A DNA stretch of 64,000 nucleotides from Melieria omissa (taxonomy: Eukaryota > Arthropoda > Insecta > Diptera > Ulidiidae): NCBI GenBank assembly GCA_963971225.1, contig OZ020269.1, positions 94,329,540 to 94,393,539 on the forward strand. Reading direction: 5' to 3'. The translations under genes and the position numbers were made by a program. The notes under the pieces are model-generated. The model searched no databases and was not told the origin of the DNA. It was given only the letters and a program-made list of their open reading frames with translations. This document shows, piece by piece, positions 21,973-33,065 of the stretch (positions are counted from its first letter, which is position 1; each line of letters begins with the position of its first letter).

Positions 21973-23659
21973 TTTTTTTTTTTTTTTTTTTCAGTAGGGG
22001 AAAGCTTTAAGAGCCAAACGAGTGCTAGACTTTCACACGCTAAAACCCCTGTGATCTCAGTCCGTGTACCTTCATCGTGGCACCACCGTGAGGTATTACT
22101 TCACGATGAAGGCGGAAAAAAAATTAGCGTTCAGCTACGTCTGGACATGAGTATGAATACTCAGTCGAAAGTTGTCGTTCGTTCGGACGGACGGATAGTC
22201 AGTTACTCGCATATGTCCCCGAGCTGTCCCGTAAGTCTTGCCTCTCTATAAGCATTATCCTAGCGATGCACCTACATGCTCGCTCCCAGCTTTCAGCTGA
22301 TGTCAGCATGTATAACATCAACGAACTGGGCGTCACAGTGCTGCCAATGGCTTCTGCCAAGTCCGCTCTCTCGCGGCTATATTTATCACATTGGAAAAAA
22401 ACATGGTATGCAGTTTCCGGGACACCGCTGCAGAGGTTGCAGTCAGGGCTGTCTACGTGTTTGTATTTGAACAAATAGGCTCCAAAACATCCGTGGCCGG
22501 AGAGGAACTGTGTCAGGAAAAAGTTCAACTCACCATGTGACCGTTTTAGCCAAGGGTCTAACACTGGTATGAGCATTCTCGTCCAGGTGCCTTTGGTGGA
22601 GGAGCTCCAACTTCGTTGCCACGCAGTGATCGTGTCTTCGATCGCCTACTCTACACCACGTTTGTTCCAGTATGCGTTAGCGAGACGGAGAATAATTAAC
22701 TGGATAGGGGGTCTACCAGATATCACATCGGCTGCTTCTTCCGATACCGTCCTGAAGGCCCGACATACTCGTAGCGAGTTAAGCCTATACGCCGTCTTCA
22801 GGTGTCTGCAATAGTATGCAACCATCGCCGCTTTATGCCACACTGGGCAGGCATAAGTCATGATCGCGGTATTGACTGTAGCCAGCAGGGCTCTGGCTTG
22901 AGTAGAGGGTCCTCCCATGTTTGGCATCAGCCGAGAGAGCTTCGTCGTCACGTTACACGCCTTGTCGCCGACATGCATCAGATGAGCCTTGTAGCTTAAT
23001 CGGGAATCAAGCAACACACCCAGATATTTGATTGAGGGTCGCGACTCGATCTTGTGGCCACCAACGGTGATAGTGATATTCTCGAGACGCTTTCTGCTAG
23101 AGATAAGCAGGGCCTCAGTTTTCTCGCCTGCAAGTTGCAGGCCTGCTTCCGCCAGCCAGGCCGTCAATCGCGCGATTGTCTCGTTGGCCTTTTCTTCAAC
23201 CTCGTGAAGGTGCTTGGCAACTACGGTAAGAGCTACGTCATCGGCGTATCCTATGGTCGTCACTCCGGAGGGTACCCGTGTGCGTAGTAGGCCGTCGTAC
23301 ATGACGTTCCAGAGTAATGGTCCTAGGACGGATCCTTGTGGCACGCCGCACGTGACGATGTGCTTGCGTGCCCCATCACTCGTATCGAACGTCAGAAGCC
23401 TATTGCTGAGGTACATAGCTATCGATTACGCGCATTAAGTACTCGGGCGTACCCATATTGCGAAGCGCGGCGAGGACTCTGTCCCAGCTAGCCGAGTTGA
23501 AGGCGTTTCGCACATCAAGCGTCACCACAGCACAGTACTGTTTTGTTCCTTCTCTCCAGCGTTTCCCCTCAATTGCCTTCCTAGCGATGTCTACTAAGGT
23601 GGCGATAGCGTCCGTGGTACTGCGTTTCTTACGGAAACCAAATTGTAACGGAGAAGAAA
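21973..23659 (-). mobile_element. 5'-truncated R1-like LINE with poly(A) tail and 13-bp target duplication
   Basis: The element lies on the minus strand. Its poly(A) tail appears as the plus-strand T-run 21973-21990. The 13-bp word TGTAAGAAATCTT is present at 21960-21972 and again at 23660-23672, a clear target-site duplication. The 1687-bp body starts inside the reverse transcriptase region, so it was truncated during target-primed reverse transcription. It interrupts a GATC-rich tandem array whose units flank both sides. Confidence 0.92.
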
Positions 23660-23696
23660 TGTAAGAAATCTTGTACATGTGAGATTGTGATCTCAA
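22199..23696 (-). pseudogene. R1-clade reverse transcriptase ORF2, C-terminal two-thirds, inactivated
   Basis: The minus strand encodes QFGFRKKRSTTDAI, VTLDVRNAFNSASWDRVL (first catalytic aspartate), then GVPQGSVLGPLLWNVMYDG and IGYADDVAL with an intact YADD box. It continues through the thumb region to a terminal zinc knuckle CX2CX8HX4C (CNLC...H...C) in the last 125 codons. No RNase H domain is visible, as expected for R1-type elements. Two lesions are seen: a frame change just after VIDSY (about 23410) and an in-frame TAG at 22648-22646. The first few codons of the open frame (23696-23660) belong to flanking DNA. The catalytic residues remain, so inactivation appears recent. Confidence 0.88.
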
Positions 23697-24960
23697 TCAT
23701 CTTTTTGAAAACAATATCAAATCACCGATCACTGTCATAAAAGTGCATAAGAAACTTTCTGGTGCAGGATAATGATGGTGTGAGGAACATTCGACATGGA
23801 CAGATCACGATTGAGAAAAAAGAAAATACCAAATCAGCGATCACCGTCATGATCATGTTGTGAATTGGCTAGTGCCCAGTTGAAATCGTAAAAGGAAACT
23901 TGTGATAGAAGGATCACAATCATGATTGGTGAGAGAGATATCAGATCATTAATAACTTTGTGATCCTCACAAATAAGAAACTTTCTGTCGAGAAAAATTC
24001 CAAATCAGCGATCACCGTCACGATCGCATAAAAAACTGGTTGGTGCCGCGTCATATTTATGAAAGAAAACTTGTGGATAGAAACGTCACAATGATGATTG
24101 GTGAGAAAAATATCTAAGTATCGATCTTGGAGATGATCGCGTAAGAAACTTTCTGGTGCAGGACGATGGACAGAATGGACAGATCACGATCTATTGAGAA
24201 AAATTCCAAATCAAGTTTTATCATCACCGTCACGATCGCGTAAGGAGCTGGTTGGTTCTCGATCCCCACATTCAAGTCAAAACTTTCGATCTCTTGGGGA
24301 TAGAAGGATCACAATAATGATAAGTCAGTGAAATATTAAATCATCAATAAGTGCGATGATTGTGTAAAGAATTGGTTGGTGGTTTACAATAGATAGAACA
24401 CGGTCAAGTAAAATGAATCGTGGAAATATATTACCAAATCAAGATCGTGTAAGGAGCTAGTTGGTATTCGATCCTCACCTTCAAGTCGAATTCGACCACC
24501 TCTTGGGATAGAAGGATCACAATCATGTATAGTGAGAGAAATATTAAGTCATCTATAACTGTGAAAACAAATTTCCAAATCACTGATCACTGTCATAATC
24601 ACGTAAGGAGCTGGTTGGTGATTGACCTTGATCTTCAAGTCGAAACTAACCGCTTCTCGGGATAGAAAGATCATAATGATTATGGGTGAGAGAAATTTTA
24701 AATCATCGATAAGTGTGTGATCCTCATAAGTAAGAAAATGTCTGGTGGAGGATGACGATGATGTGATAAGCATTGGAAATGGACAGATCAGATTGATGCA
24801 CGATCATGTTCCATCGTTGGTACATCAAGTAAAAAAAATCGTGGAAAACAATTACCAAATCACAGATCACTGTCAAGATCGCGCAAGCAGCTGGTTGGTG
24901 CTCGATCCTTACCTTCAAGTCGATACTTACCTTTTCTTTATCAATTAAAAGGCAGTATTC
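23673..24960. repeat. GATC-rich degenerate tandem array, right part, period about 165-220 bp
   Basis: The word AGGATCACAATCATG and its variants start near 23922, 24086, 24306, 24505 and 24668. Each is followed by GGTGAGAGAAATAT, AAATCATCNATAA and then GATCGCGTAAGNANCTGGTTGGT. The unit length is therefore variable. The many GATC palindromes are conspicuous. No gene. Confidence 0.8.
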
Positions 24961-25159
24961 GCTCGTGAGACTTTGCAGAGAGACATTGGACAATACCCGC
25001 ACCTCACTAAAAGTCAGGTGACCTGTCCGAGAGATCCTTTGTTATGCAACCTCTTCAATATCGGTGTACATCGTATTGGACAATCTCAGGCTTATTTTAG
25101 AAAACGATAGGAAAAAAAGGAACGTCAAGAAGGAATTCTTAAACATTCAGTGGCAAATA
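24961..25159. other. Spacer, no gene seen
   Basis: Short mixed-composition interval between the GATC-rich array and Helitron-like sequence. Confidence 0.4.
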
Positions 25160-25460
25160 GGTCAAAATTTGATAAGTTTCATATGACAAAATGTGACTGA
25201 ATGGATTTCAAACTTGGTTAAAGTATCATATCATATCCGCCATATCAAGAATAATTCTACATATATTTTCTTAGTTTTTCGAAAAGTTGTTCAAAATCAA
25301 AATATGTCTAATAGGGTCAACGATGGTTTGAGAGTTCTTATGGCGATATGATTTGATGGGTCTATTGACTTCAGACTTGATTAAAATACTTAAAATTAGA
25401 AATAATTAGTTAGAGATTTTTGTATATTTCTTGAATTAACGCGAATCTGCCGGAATTCTT
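25160..25460 (+). mobile_element. Fragment of the Helitron-like family seen at 16840-17878
   Basis: This segment shares the internal block of that element: GTCTATTGACTTCAGACTTG, then AAATACTTAAAATTAGAAATAATTAG, and a preceding AGGGTCAACGATGGTTTGAGAGTT. Two copies of the block are partly present. I did not find a clear CTAG terminus here, so it may be an internal fragment. Confidence 0.5.
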
Positions 25461-25690
25461 TTTCTTTAGAATTTTGCGAAAACATTTTTTGAGCGATTTC
25501 ATTTGAAGCATAACTGAAAAAAACATTTTTTGGTGCATGTTTAAAGTGATCATATGGTCACTCTGGACGCGGTAGGGTTAAAATCTGAAATTTTCAAATA
25601 GGTTCACTCCATAATAGTTAATTTCTAGAAACGTTTGAAAGGTAAACAAAACGCCTCCTCTTAAAACCTAATTTCCTAACTCTCTTCTAG
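25461..25690. other. Spacer, no gene seen
   Basis: AT-rich sequence. No supported feature. Confidence 0.4.
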
Positions 25691-27110
25691 TCCAATCAGA
25701 AAAAGGTGGCACTCTCCGAAGACACGCCTCCTTGACTCCTTTAGCGCCTTGTAAATTGTGCACTCGCCTATGACTAATGAACTCTGCTCTATGCAATGTA
25801 AGTGACGATCCTTGGCTCTTTCTAATGTCTAATGTACAACCCTCAATTTTTCGTTCATCTCATTCGCTATTGTCTAATTTTGAATCTTTGTTTCTTCGTC
25901 TCCTTTCAACACTGTCCTTCTTTTGCTGCTCAGAAACACTGCCCCGAACAATGCGAATGGCGAAACCCTGCACACCCTTCAAATGGTAACAGCAGCACTG
26001 CTCAACACAACCACCACCTTTCCAACCTTTCGTGCTCGCCTTGTGCGGCACATTTGCGCATGCGCAACACACCTTAAAGCCTGCAGTGTGCGCGTGCGTT
26101 GCTACGTTGTCGACAAGTTTCAGCTGTTTTACAACAAAAAACCAATAAAAGCAAAGAATCTTGTGTGCTTATAAGAAGAACAAAAAAAGGAGCCAAACGA
26201 GCGGCAAATGAAAAAAAAGAGAGAAACTCAAATCTTAACCTAAAAGCGGCGACAGCAAATCCCGCAGGCACGAAACGGCGCTGGGCGCAGACACAGACGC
26301 AGCGTCAAACTTGTTTGCGGGCTGTTGCAATAGTCGGTGCTGCTGCTGCCTTCGCTCCTCCGTCCTCCCCCCACCATTCGACGCGACGTTGACGCTGATT
26401 TAGTGAGTGCACTGCAGCATCAGCGCTGCGCAACTTTTGTTTTTGCTGGGAACCGGTTGGCACCGAACGGCCCTGTGCTGCTGGCAACTCTGGCCACACT
26501 ATGCTGGACTTTTTGCATGTCGCGCCGCCGGTTCAGGTCCAAGCGGCGCATGCATTCTGCGACTTTAGCAACGGCCCCAACGATTTTGTGAAAGTGAACT
26601 GCGCTCAAGCTGCTCTTCAACGTTGCTATTCTCCGGGCTGTGCATTGCTCTCTTTTTTTGCGTTTCTACTTTTTTCTTCTTCTTCTTCTTGTTTTTGCAG
26701 CGTGCATTACTCACGCCGAAATTCTAGTTTGATGTTGGCCTTCGAATTGAGGCTTCGACCAGTTAAAAGTCACCAACTTTTGCGTCAGCGTCCACTTGAT
26801 TGCTAATGTTTCTGTTGTTATTGTTGCTATTTAGTATAATTGTTGTTGTTTTTGACTTTATATTTATGGCCATCGTGAACTTTTAATATTTAAAATTGCG
26901 GTGAATGCGAAATGAGCTCGCCGCCGCTCGCAATCGAGCTGAGCTGTGGCGAGGCGTTTTAATGAGACGTTGCCAATGGCATAGAATGGCTACGTGCATA
27001 GAACTAACGGTACTGGTTGAAATGGTCAAAGCTTTTAATAGCCAACGAACAACGGTTCTTTATTTATTAGTATGTAAAGCAGCCGGTTGCAGCTAAAACC
27101 AGCGACCCCG
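25691..27110. other. Balanced island, GC-richer centre, possible regulatory DNA
   Basis: The interval 26240-26640 is notably GC-rich for this window. A long pyrimidine stretch with TTC repeats ends in TTTTTGCAG at 26692-26700 and could be a plus-strand splice acceptor, but the TTC repeats may mimic one. Several open frames on both strands overlap with alanine, arginine or serine-rich translations; none has a recognisable domain. No transposon protein was seen. Confidence 0.4.
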
Positions 27111-27880
27111 GGCAGCTTGGAAGGGGCACGTAAGAATTAAATTAGTGCGAGTTCAAGACACCACAAGCTTGATTTACGCTCTGCTTAGGCGAATAATATT
27201 TGAATAAAGTGTTAAACAGATATTGAATAACCACAAGTTATGAATTATCAGAAATATTTATTTAAAATTTGCCTAATAAATTCACGGTTTTGAGGGAATT
27301 GGAGATCGGCCACATAATTGATATGACAGATCTGAGAACTCAAATTGAGTTTCTTGCGATACATTAAAATAGGCATTAATAAGGCAATTTGTCATGGTTC
27401 GAAGGTATCATTAGGTTTGAATACCATTACCACTTGAATATCATTCCCAATAGAAGACTTTTCAGCTCCCCAAGTCGTCTGGAGCTCAAAGATTTAATCC
27501 TGAGCGGCCAAACTCCATAAGAAAAGTGTAATTTTATTCGGTGAAGGCTGAGTCGAGAAACAAATATGTGACTCCTCAATAATCTTTTAATTCAAGGCAC
27601 TCGCTACCAACCCATGATGCTTTAAATTACTTGTGAACCAAGCAACCATCTTCTATGACCCTGATGAGCTCATTCACTTACATATGTGTCCATAATAACC
27701 CTTTACCGGGTTACGTCTTTACACCTTACCTTGAGCCCCTTCTCCAATTGGTCCCACCATATAAGAATATTTGTTTCGGCTAGAAACAGTCTTTGATCTT
27801 AAAAAGACTAATAAAGCATCTTTTCGCAGGTTCCTCACGCTTTCTCCAATTAATCACATCAAAAGACAACAGAGTTCTTA
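27111..27880. other. Unclassified sequence
   Basis: AT-rich unique-looking DNA. The last ~100 bp probably belong to the 3' side of the LINE tail that follows on the minus strand. Confidence 0.35.
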
Positions 27881-27884
27881 ACAT

Positions 27885-27985
27885 GGTCTTTCTACTAGAG
27901 ACATGGTCTCCCTCTTCGCCGTCGATCTCCAATTACCGCGACGAACATCTTTTTCATCGGAGTTTCACCGTCCATCGTCCCCCTG
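27885..27985 (-). pseudogene. LINE C-terminal tail fragment
   Basis: Minus-strand translation reads MDGETPMKKMFVAVIGDRR, then RRGRPCL, two stops, and KDHV. This is the conserved tail of an endonuclease/reverse transcriptase polyprotein of the type PAKKVFDAV...GRP..RWKDQVE. A better preserved relative is on the plus strand at 56374-56547, and the two also share upstream sequence around ACCAANAGA and GACTCNG. Only the tail remains. Confidence 0.6.
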
Positions 27986-27989
27986 ACTG

Positions 27990-28170
27990 AGTCTGTTGGT
28001 TAGCTCCAGAAAACCATAAAAAGAGATTCACAATGGGCCATTTTGGCCTCCGAGTGGAAGTGCGGTCCTGTCGCACAAACCCTTCCCTACCTAACCTATC
28101 CTTCAGCGTCCATACGGGAAACAAGGCCGAGCAGCCGCTGGATATTGATTCGCTGTGCTGCATCCAAGTC
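27990..28170. other. Short spacer, probably LINE-flanking
   Basis: Contains sequence upstream of the LINE tail on the minus strand and the left flank of the TTAA MITE. No independent feature. Confidence 0.35.
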
Positions 28171-28175
28171 CTTAA

Positions 28176-28420
28176 CTCTTTTGGGACGGAGTTTACTTTG
28201 AAAAATCAAAATACTCTTGGTAAAAACCTTCCCATGTTATGAAGGTTGGGGCTAGAAAATTATTTTGCATACTCATATATTCTAAAAGCATCTTTTACCC
28301 GGGGACATATGTATATGTAAATCGATTGAGTATTTTGCTTGAGTCATAAGATCTGAATAATTGTTTTGAGGAATATAAAAAACTTGATGGGACATATTAT
28401 TGCAGTAGTCCTCTCTTACT
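28176..28420 (+). mobile_element. TTAA-flanked MITE, decayed copy
   Basis: TTAA at 28172-28175 precedes CTCTTTTGGGACGGAG. The body matches the intact copy at 60810-61046 throughout: AAAATACTCTNNGTA, GTTGGGGNTAGAAAATTAT, ATTTTGCNTGNGT and TGGGACNTATTATNNCAGTAGTCC. The right end has mutated to CTCTCTTACT and no second TTAA remains, so its right border is approximate. Same orientation as the intact copy. Confidence 0.75.
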
Positions 28421-28545
28421 CCTTCAAGTCAACTATTAATTAATTCTTCATTCGGAAAACTGCCTTCTAATCTCTCTTTATAAAACTAAAACATTATGGC
28501 ATACCCTGTGTACTGGATTGTACGAAAACCCAAGACACTATCAGC
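28421..28545. other. Short spacer
   Basis: Unique-looking sequence between the MITE and the LINE. It ends at the LINE target duplication. Confidence 0.4.
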
Positions 28546-28556
28546 TACCAGCCCAT

Positions 28557-29150
28557 GATTAGATTAGATTAGATTTGGGATTCGGACAACACCTGCCCGA
28601 GACACTGCGTCCAAGTAGTGAACTATTGTGTCATGTCCCTCTACGTTACTGGAGGAGTTCGTGTCCTCCAATGTTATCTAGGAACTCCTTTAGTTTCCTT
28701 AGATTCATTTCAGACAAATCTCTCGTCTGTATTACCTCCTTCCCTAATATTCGCTTTCTTGCGTGTATTATGGCAGGGCATTCAGTTATAATAAGTATAG
28801 AAGTCTCTTCTTCTTCCATACAAAATCTGCAAAGTTCGCTGTCCGTTAGTCCCAGACGCGCCCTATGCATATTTAGCAGACAGTGTCCACTTAGCATCCC
28901 CGTCATGACCTTGAGCTCCTTTCTGCTTAGGTCAATTAGGTACCTGGATTTCCTTTCCGAGTAGGCTGGAAAGAAAAGCTTGTAGCATCGTTGCCCCATT
29001 GTGTTCGACCATTTGTGGTTTGCTTGATTAATGAATTCCTGTTTGACACAATGTCTGTAATGAGACTTGCTAACACCTATGATTGGTTCAGGTCCGTAGG
29101 GCCGGCTAGCAGCCCCATCCTTTGCCAATCCACCCCCATCCTTTGCCAAT
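28557..29150 (-). mobile_element. 5'-truncated LINE with 11-bp target duplication and AATCT-type tail
   Basis: TACCAGCCCAT occurs at 28546-28556 and 29151-29161, giving an 11-bp target-site duplication. On the minus strand the 3' end carries a short repeated tail of AATCT units (plus-strand GATTAGATTAGATTAGATTT from 28557). At the 5' junction CCATCCTTTGCCAAT is present twice (about 29115-29150), which looks like filler DNA made during insertion. The body encodes only the end of a LINE polyprotein. Confidence 0.88.
28646..29115 (-). pseudogene. LINE polyprotein C-terminus with altered zinc knuckle
   Basis: The minus-strand frame reads through GPEPIIGVSKSHYR, KWSNTMGQRCYKLFF and MTGMLSGHCLLNMHR before a terminal zinc-knuckle region CRFCMEEEETSILIITEC. 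GHCLLNMHR followed by such a knuckle is typical of I/LOA/Jockey-group elements with an RNase H-like tail. The knuckle histidine position is leucine (CTT where CAT would be expected), so the knuckle is probably broken by one substitution. Upstream residues after the first Met (MAKDGGGLAKDGA) derive from the duplicated junction filler and are not part of the protein. Confidence 0.75.
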
Positions 29151-29161
29151 TACCAGCCCAT

Positions 29162-30990
29162 ACTTCATGACTTCTCATCTCAAGAACTAACCATAACCTA
29201 AGGAGTGTCTTATCCAGCTGCTTTCTGATTCCTGTTTAAGACGAAAGAGGGACAGAAGGATGGAATTTGTCTATCTGTAGCACATCAAGGAAAACATGGT
29301 CAAAGTACGACCTGAACAGGACGAAGTATCTGCTTGGAAACACCCAGGCGAATAGCGCAAGTCCTATTGCGTATCTTGCGGGTCATTGAGCGGTGGGGGA
29401 ACACGGGGTCCGGCTGCAAATACCTTTCACAGTTGTGGGGAGAAGGAGGGAATCATTCTGTCACTTTCTGTGTGCATGCCAGGGTTAAGCAAGGAGTAGG
29501 CTTTGCACCCTCCCTTCTCGAAACACCAAACTCTTTCAATCACACTATTTTAATCACTCTTTCTTTCACATAGTTGTTAAAAGCCATCTTTGACACAAGT
29601 TTAATGGTCCTTAATGCAGCACTCAGCATATACCGCGTTATCTCAAGATTGCGCCTTAGATACTCACTTAGGGACCTCATTCGTCTCTGGGTTAATTGGG
29701 TTCCACAAGAATGACATTAAGTTCCTGCTGAACTTCGCTACCAACATCCAAATTCTCATCGATTTGAAACTCTAAGGAACTCTTATTCAACAGGATCTTT
29801 GCGTGACCGACCGGACCAGACAGTTAACCTAACCTAACTTAATGCAATATTCCAATTTTGTAAAAAAAATAATTGTTCGTATAGTTTCCTGACCCGTTTT
29901 TTGCAATGACAGGGAGAAGTCATTACTTTAGGTTCTCGTAGTGTGGAACTTGTAATACTTTGTATGATTTAAGCTGAGCATTCTTTTTAAATTGTTCACT
30001 TTTTTATCCTTTGGAAACCGCCACTTTGAACGTGGACCTTTACTGAACCGTCTAGTTTTTTGTTTACAGGCGAAACTTTTTGTTTTTTAATTTTTTTCAA
30101 AGTGTGAAAAGTTGTTCCTTGTTGTTCCAATTCAATCGCAACCATTTCGTTAAGAAGTAAAAATCATAGCGAATCTGAAAACAGATTGCTTGGACCATCA
30201 TAAAGCTTTTGAAAAAGTCACAGCCTACTTAGGTTGTGAAGATTTGAAATTTTTTAAATTTCCTTATGAGGCATCAGCTTTTTAAATCCATAAAACTTTA
30301 ATGACACTTTACAGTATCTTAGATCAGAATAAATTAAGACTCAGATCTGAAAGTGCTAAGTATTGTTTCGTAGCTTCAAATCTTTTCTTCAAACTTTTCA
30401 ATCAATCAGAATTCTTAAGATTACATGGCAATTGAGTTGCTGGGTTCAAGTTTAAAGTTGTTAAAATTCAATTATGAGGGATACGTTTTTACATTGACAG
30501 ACTTTTTCTTACCTTAATAACAGTAAAATAACACTTTGAAATATTTCAGATCATAATAAATTCAGACTCAAATCTGAAAGGACTTCTTGACTGAGTATTG
30601 ACTTCTAGTTTTGAAACCTTCTAAAGCGCATCACAGTTGTGAATGAACTTCTCAATCTTGAGATGATGAATTTTGGAGATTTTGCTGCAACTGCAAGAAA
30701 GGTTCTCAAGGGTTTCCTTGAAGTTATGGAGTCCAGTTCTTTACGCTCTCTGGGTATCACAGTATGAGTTGTGTCCATTCTATGTGATTTATGTCCATGC
30801 TTAGTGGCAGCTACTAAGTTGTTTTCATTTAGAAACCCTGTAATGGGATCATAGAAATATTTGGATAAACTTTTAATAATTTTTAGCAAACTGTTTGAGT
30901 GCTAATATTTTTTTCAACAGAGCAAAGTTTTAAAAGATTTATATCTACTCTACTTATGTAAATGAAGCACCTTAAACTGGAACAAACAAA
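29162..30990. other. Unclassified sequence, no convincing gene
   Basis: Includes a short stretch near 29660-29835 that ends in AACCTAACCTAACTT, a style seen in dispersed fly repeats, but I cannot classify it. A minus-strand 94-codon frame at 30605-30889 has mixed composition without motifs. The part from 29850 rightward is AT-rich with some repeated words such as AGACTCANATCTGAAAG (near 30338 and 30559). Confidence 0.35.
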
Positions 30991-32640
30991 TTTGTAAACC
31001 TCAATAAAAAATTCCTATAAATTGAATATCAAAAATGGCCCAACAAACAGAAAAATGGCCCAAAAATAAAACATGAACTGCTCAACTCCACTGAATTCAA
31101 CTCAAATACCCCGAACACATGAGGACCAACAAAAATCGCATACAGTCGAGTTGTTGTTGTTGCTGTTGTCTGGTGGCATTTTGCAAGCGCTGACTGTGGA
31201 ATGGGAAATCGGCACGTTGCCACAGACACTTTGGAGCAATGCGATTAAAAATGACGGTTTGACGATGACTGGGCCGCGCAGGAGTCAAACGAATGAACGG
31301 AGAGCAATCGACTAAACAAGCATATGGCACATGAGGGGGGGCGCCCAAAAAGTCAAATCATGCCACATAACAAAGATTTTAAAATGAAAAGAAAGAACAT
31401 GAAATGAAATCATAAAACACAGAAGAAAGACAATGGGATAAGGAAAAAAGACCGCTAGAACCGCTAGAAAGAGGAAACTAATTTGAAGGCGAGTGAAAAT
31501 GAAAATCGCCCCCGCATTGGTGTTGTTTTTTTTGTTTTTGTTTTCATTCTTTCTTATGTGTTGTTGGCCGACTCCGAGTTTTAAAATAGACACGCAACAA
31601 CAAACATAAGACAACAATGGGAGAGACTGCATAAGGAAAAGTGGAAGCGTGGGGGGAAAAGGACTGAGAAAATAAAATAGCGGTGGCGTTGAAGTGTGGA
31701 GAGAGAGAGTCTTAAGAAGGAATATGAGAGAGAGTGAGGCAAAAACGGCAAAGAGTGAACAAGTATAAGCGAAGAAGAAAGGAGCATTGAGTGCGCTAGA
31801 AATGGAAATGGGTCGCTTATAAGAAATGTGGTGGCTTATAAGAAATGACAGAGTGCTGAACAATCGTCGCCGCACAAAACAACTGTCGTATGTTTTACTA
31901 GGTGCAATGGAACATACGACATTCGTTTTCTGAGACGACGCAATGTCAGTGATGCGTTTTGTTGTGCTCTTTGAGAGAAAAAAAGATTAAATAAACAAGA
32001 GTTAAAAGACTAGAAAGAGTAATAAAGCCTACAAGACTCATGGTTGACAGTGCAGCTCAACGTGTGACTGTGTTGTGCGGTGGCAACTCTGGCGCAGTGA
32101 ATTTGAGCGCAATACAGTAAAGAGCATTTTTATGACCATGCGGCGTCTGGCTTTGAATGAGCACTAAAATTTGTGGTCTTCCTTGCAAATATTCCAAAAA
32201 ATATAACAAAACTCTTTATGAATATTTATGCAAAACTTTGCTGCTCTTTAGTTGGCGCTCTCTTGCTGCACACACACACTTGTCTGTCTGGCTAAGCGGC
32301 CCACACTGTCTGGCCGCACATTGCCTCTCCGACTGTCACCCTTAATCCCTGTTCCAACGTCCTTAGCTGCACAATAGTTGCTTTTTATTGTTGGTGTTAT
32401 TGCTCTTTGCTGTCGTTGTGCTCTCTTTTGCATTGTTTATATTTACTCGTTAGGCGTTTGTTAACTTGTTTTTTTGTTCGCTTTCATACAATGCCGACTT
32501 GCATACAATATCTACCGACTTTTTATTGCTGCAGCACATCGAGTAAAGCACACACAAACAGCTCCACAACTCCCCTCTCCCACCATCCATCTGGTCTTAT
32601 AAGAAAACCTCGTGCTGTGGCCGCCGCTGCTGTGCCAGTG
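30991..32640. other. Balanced island left of the candidate promoter
   Basis: Contains TTG tracts, GAGAGAG at about 31699-31709 and purine-rich plus-strand sequence at 31360-31870. The long minus-strand frame there (31875-31312) is a phenylalanine, serine and leucine-rich artefact. The 74-bp hairpin copy 2 lies at 31866-31939. No transposon protein. Confidence 0.4.
31866..31939. mobile_element. 74-bp hairpin, copy 2
   Basis: The arms are 29 bases with a 16-base loop, exactly as in the copy at 18411-18484. The left arm ends CTGTCGTATGTT, the right arm starts AACATACGACATTCG, and the loop begins TTACTA as in copy 1. About five of 29 arm positions mismatch, mostly in the outer half. The short direct word CAAT occurs one base outside each end and might be a target duplication. 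The flanks are otherwise unrelated to those of copy 1, so the 74-bp unit moved or was copied alone. Confidence 0.75.
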
Positions 32641-32820
32641 CCCGGCTGACTCGCTACTCGCTGCCGCAGCAAACAGATGTTTTGTGCTCGCTCTCTCAGC
32701 GCTCAGCGCTCACTGCAATTGTCATTAGTGACTCGCTGCTTGGCTCACTAGGTAATGCTCTTTTTGTGGGCGCTCACGCTAGTCTGCGCTCACTTTACTA
32801 GTGAGCGCGCACATTCACCA
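32641..32820. promoter_or_regulatory. Cluster of GCTCAC / ACTCGCT motifs upstream of a candidate start site
   Basis: Within about 175 bp the words GACTCGCT, TACTCGCT, GCTCGCTCTCTC, CAGCGCTCAGCGCTCAC, GGCTCACT, GCGCTCACG, GCGCTCAC and GTGAGCGCGC occur on either strand, at least eight instances. GCTCTCTC is also a GAGA-factor-type word. It is followed by a CCGT-rich tract (32825-32850). Homotypic clusters like this mark promoters and enhancers. The binding factor is unknown to me. Confidence 0.45.
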
Positions 32821-33065
32821 GCCATCCATCCGTCCGTCCGTCTGTCCGTGCAGCCAACTACCCATACGTGGTGCGTATCTTTTGGATTCGCCTCGTTCGT
32901 ACACTCGAGTCAACGCGTGTGTTCGTGTGTTTGTTTGTGGATTTTGTAGCTGGCCAACAACAGCTTGTGGCACGGTTCGGTTCGGCTCATTTTGGACGTT
33001 TGGCTGGCTGGCTCGTTGGTTTTTTGGTGGCGGCAGCGCTAGCTGAGAGTCTTTTGCACATTCAC

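Noticed and set aside
26680..26706. Strong-looking acceptor ending TTTTTGCAG
   Set aside because: The pyrimidine tract is a TTC microsatellite and no exon-like open sequence or donor follows, so I list it only inside the island description.
29816..29835. AACCTAACCTAAC as a telomere-like repeat
   Set aside because: Only two to three units are present, higher flies lack TTAGG telomeres, and such words commonly end dispersed repeats in fly genomes.
31312..31875. 187-codon minus-strand frame, the longest frame outside transposons in its region
   Set aside because: The plus strand is purine-rich here, so its complement reads as Phe/Ser/Leu by composition. It overlaps the 74-bp hairpin and has no recognisable motif.
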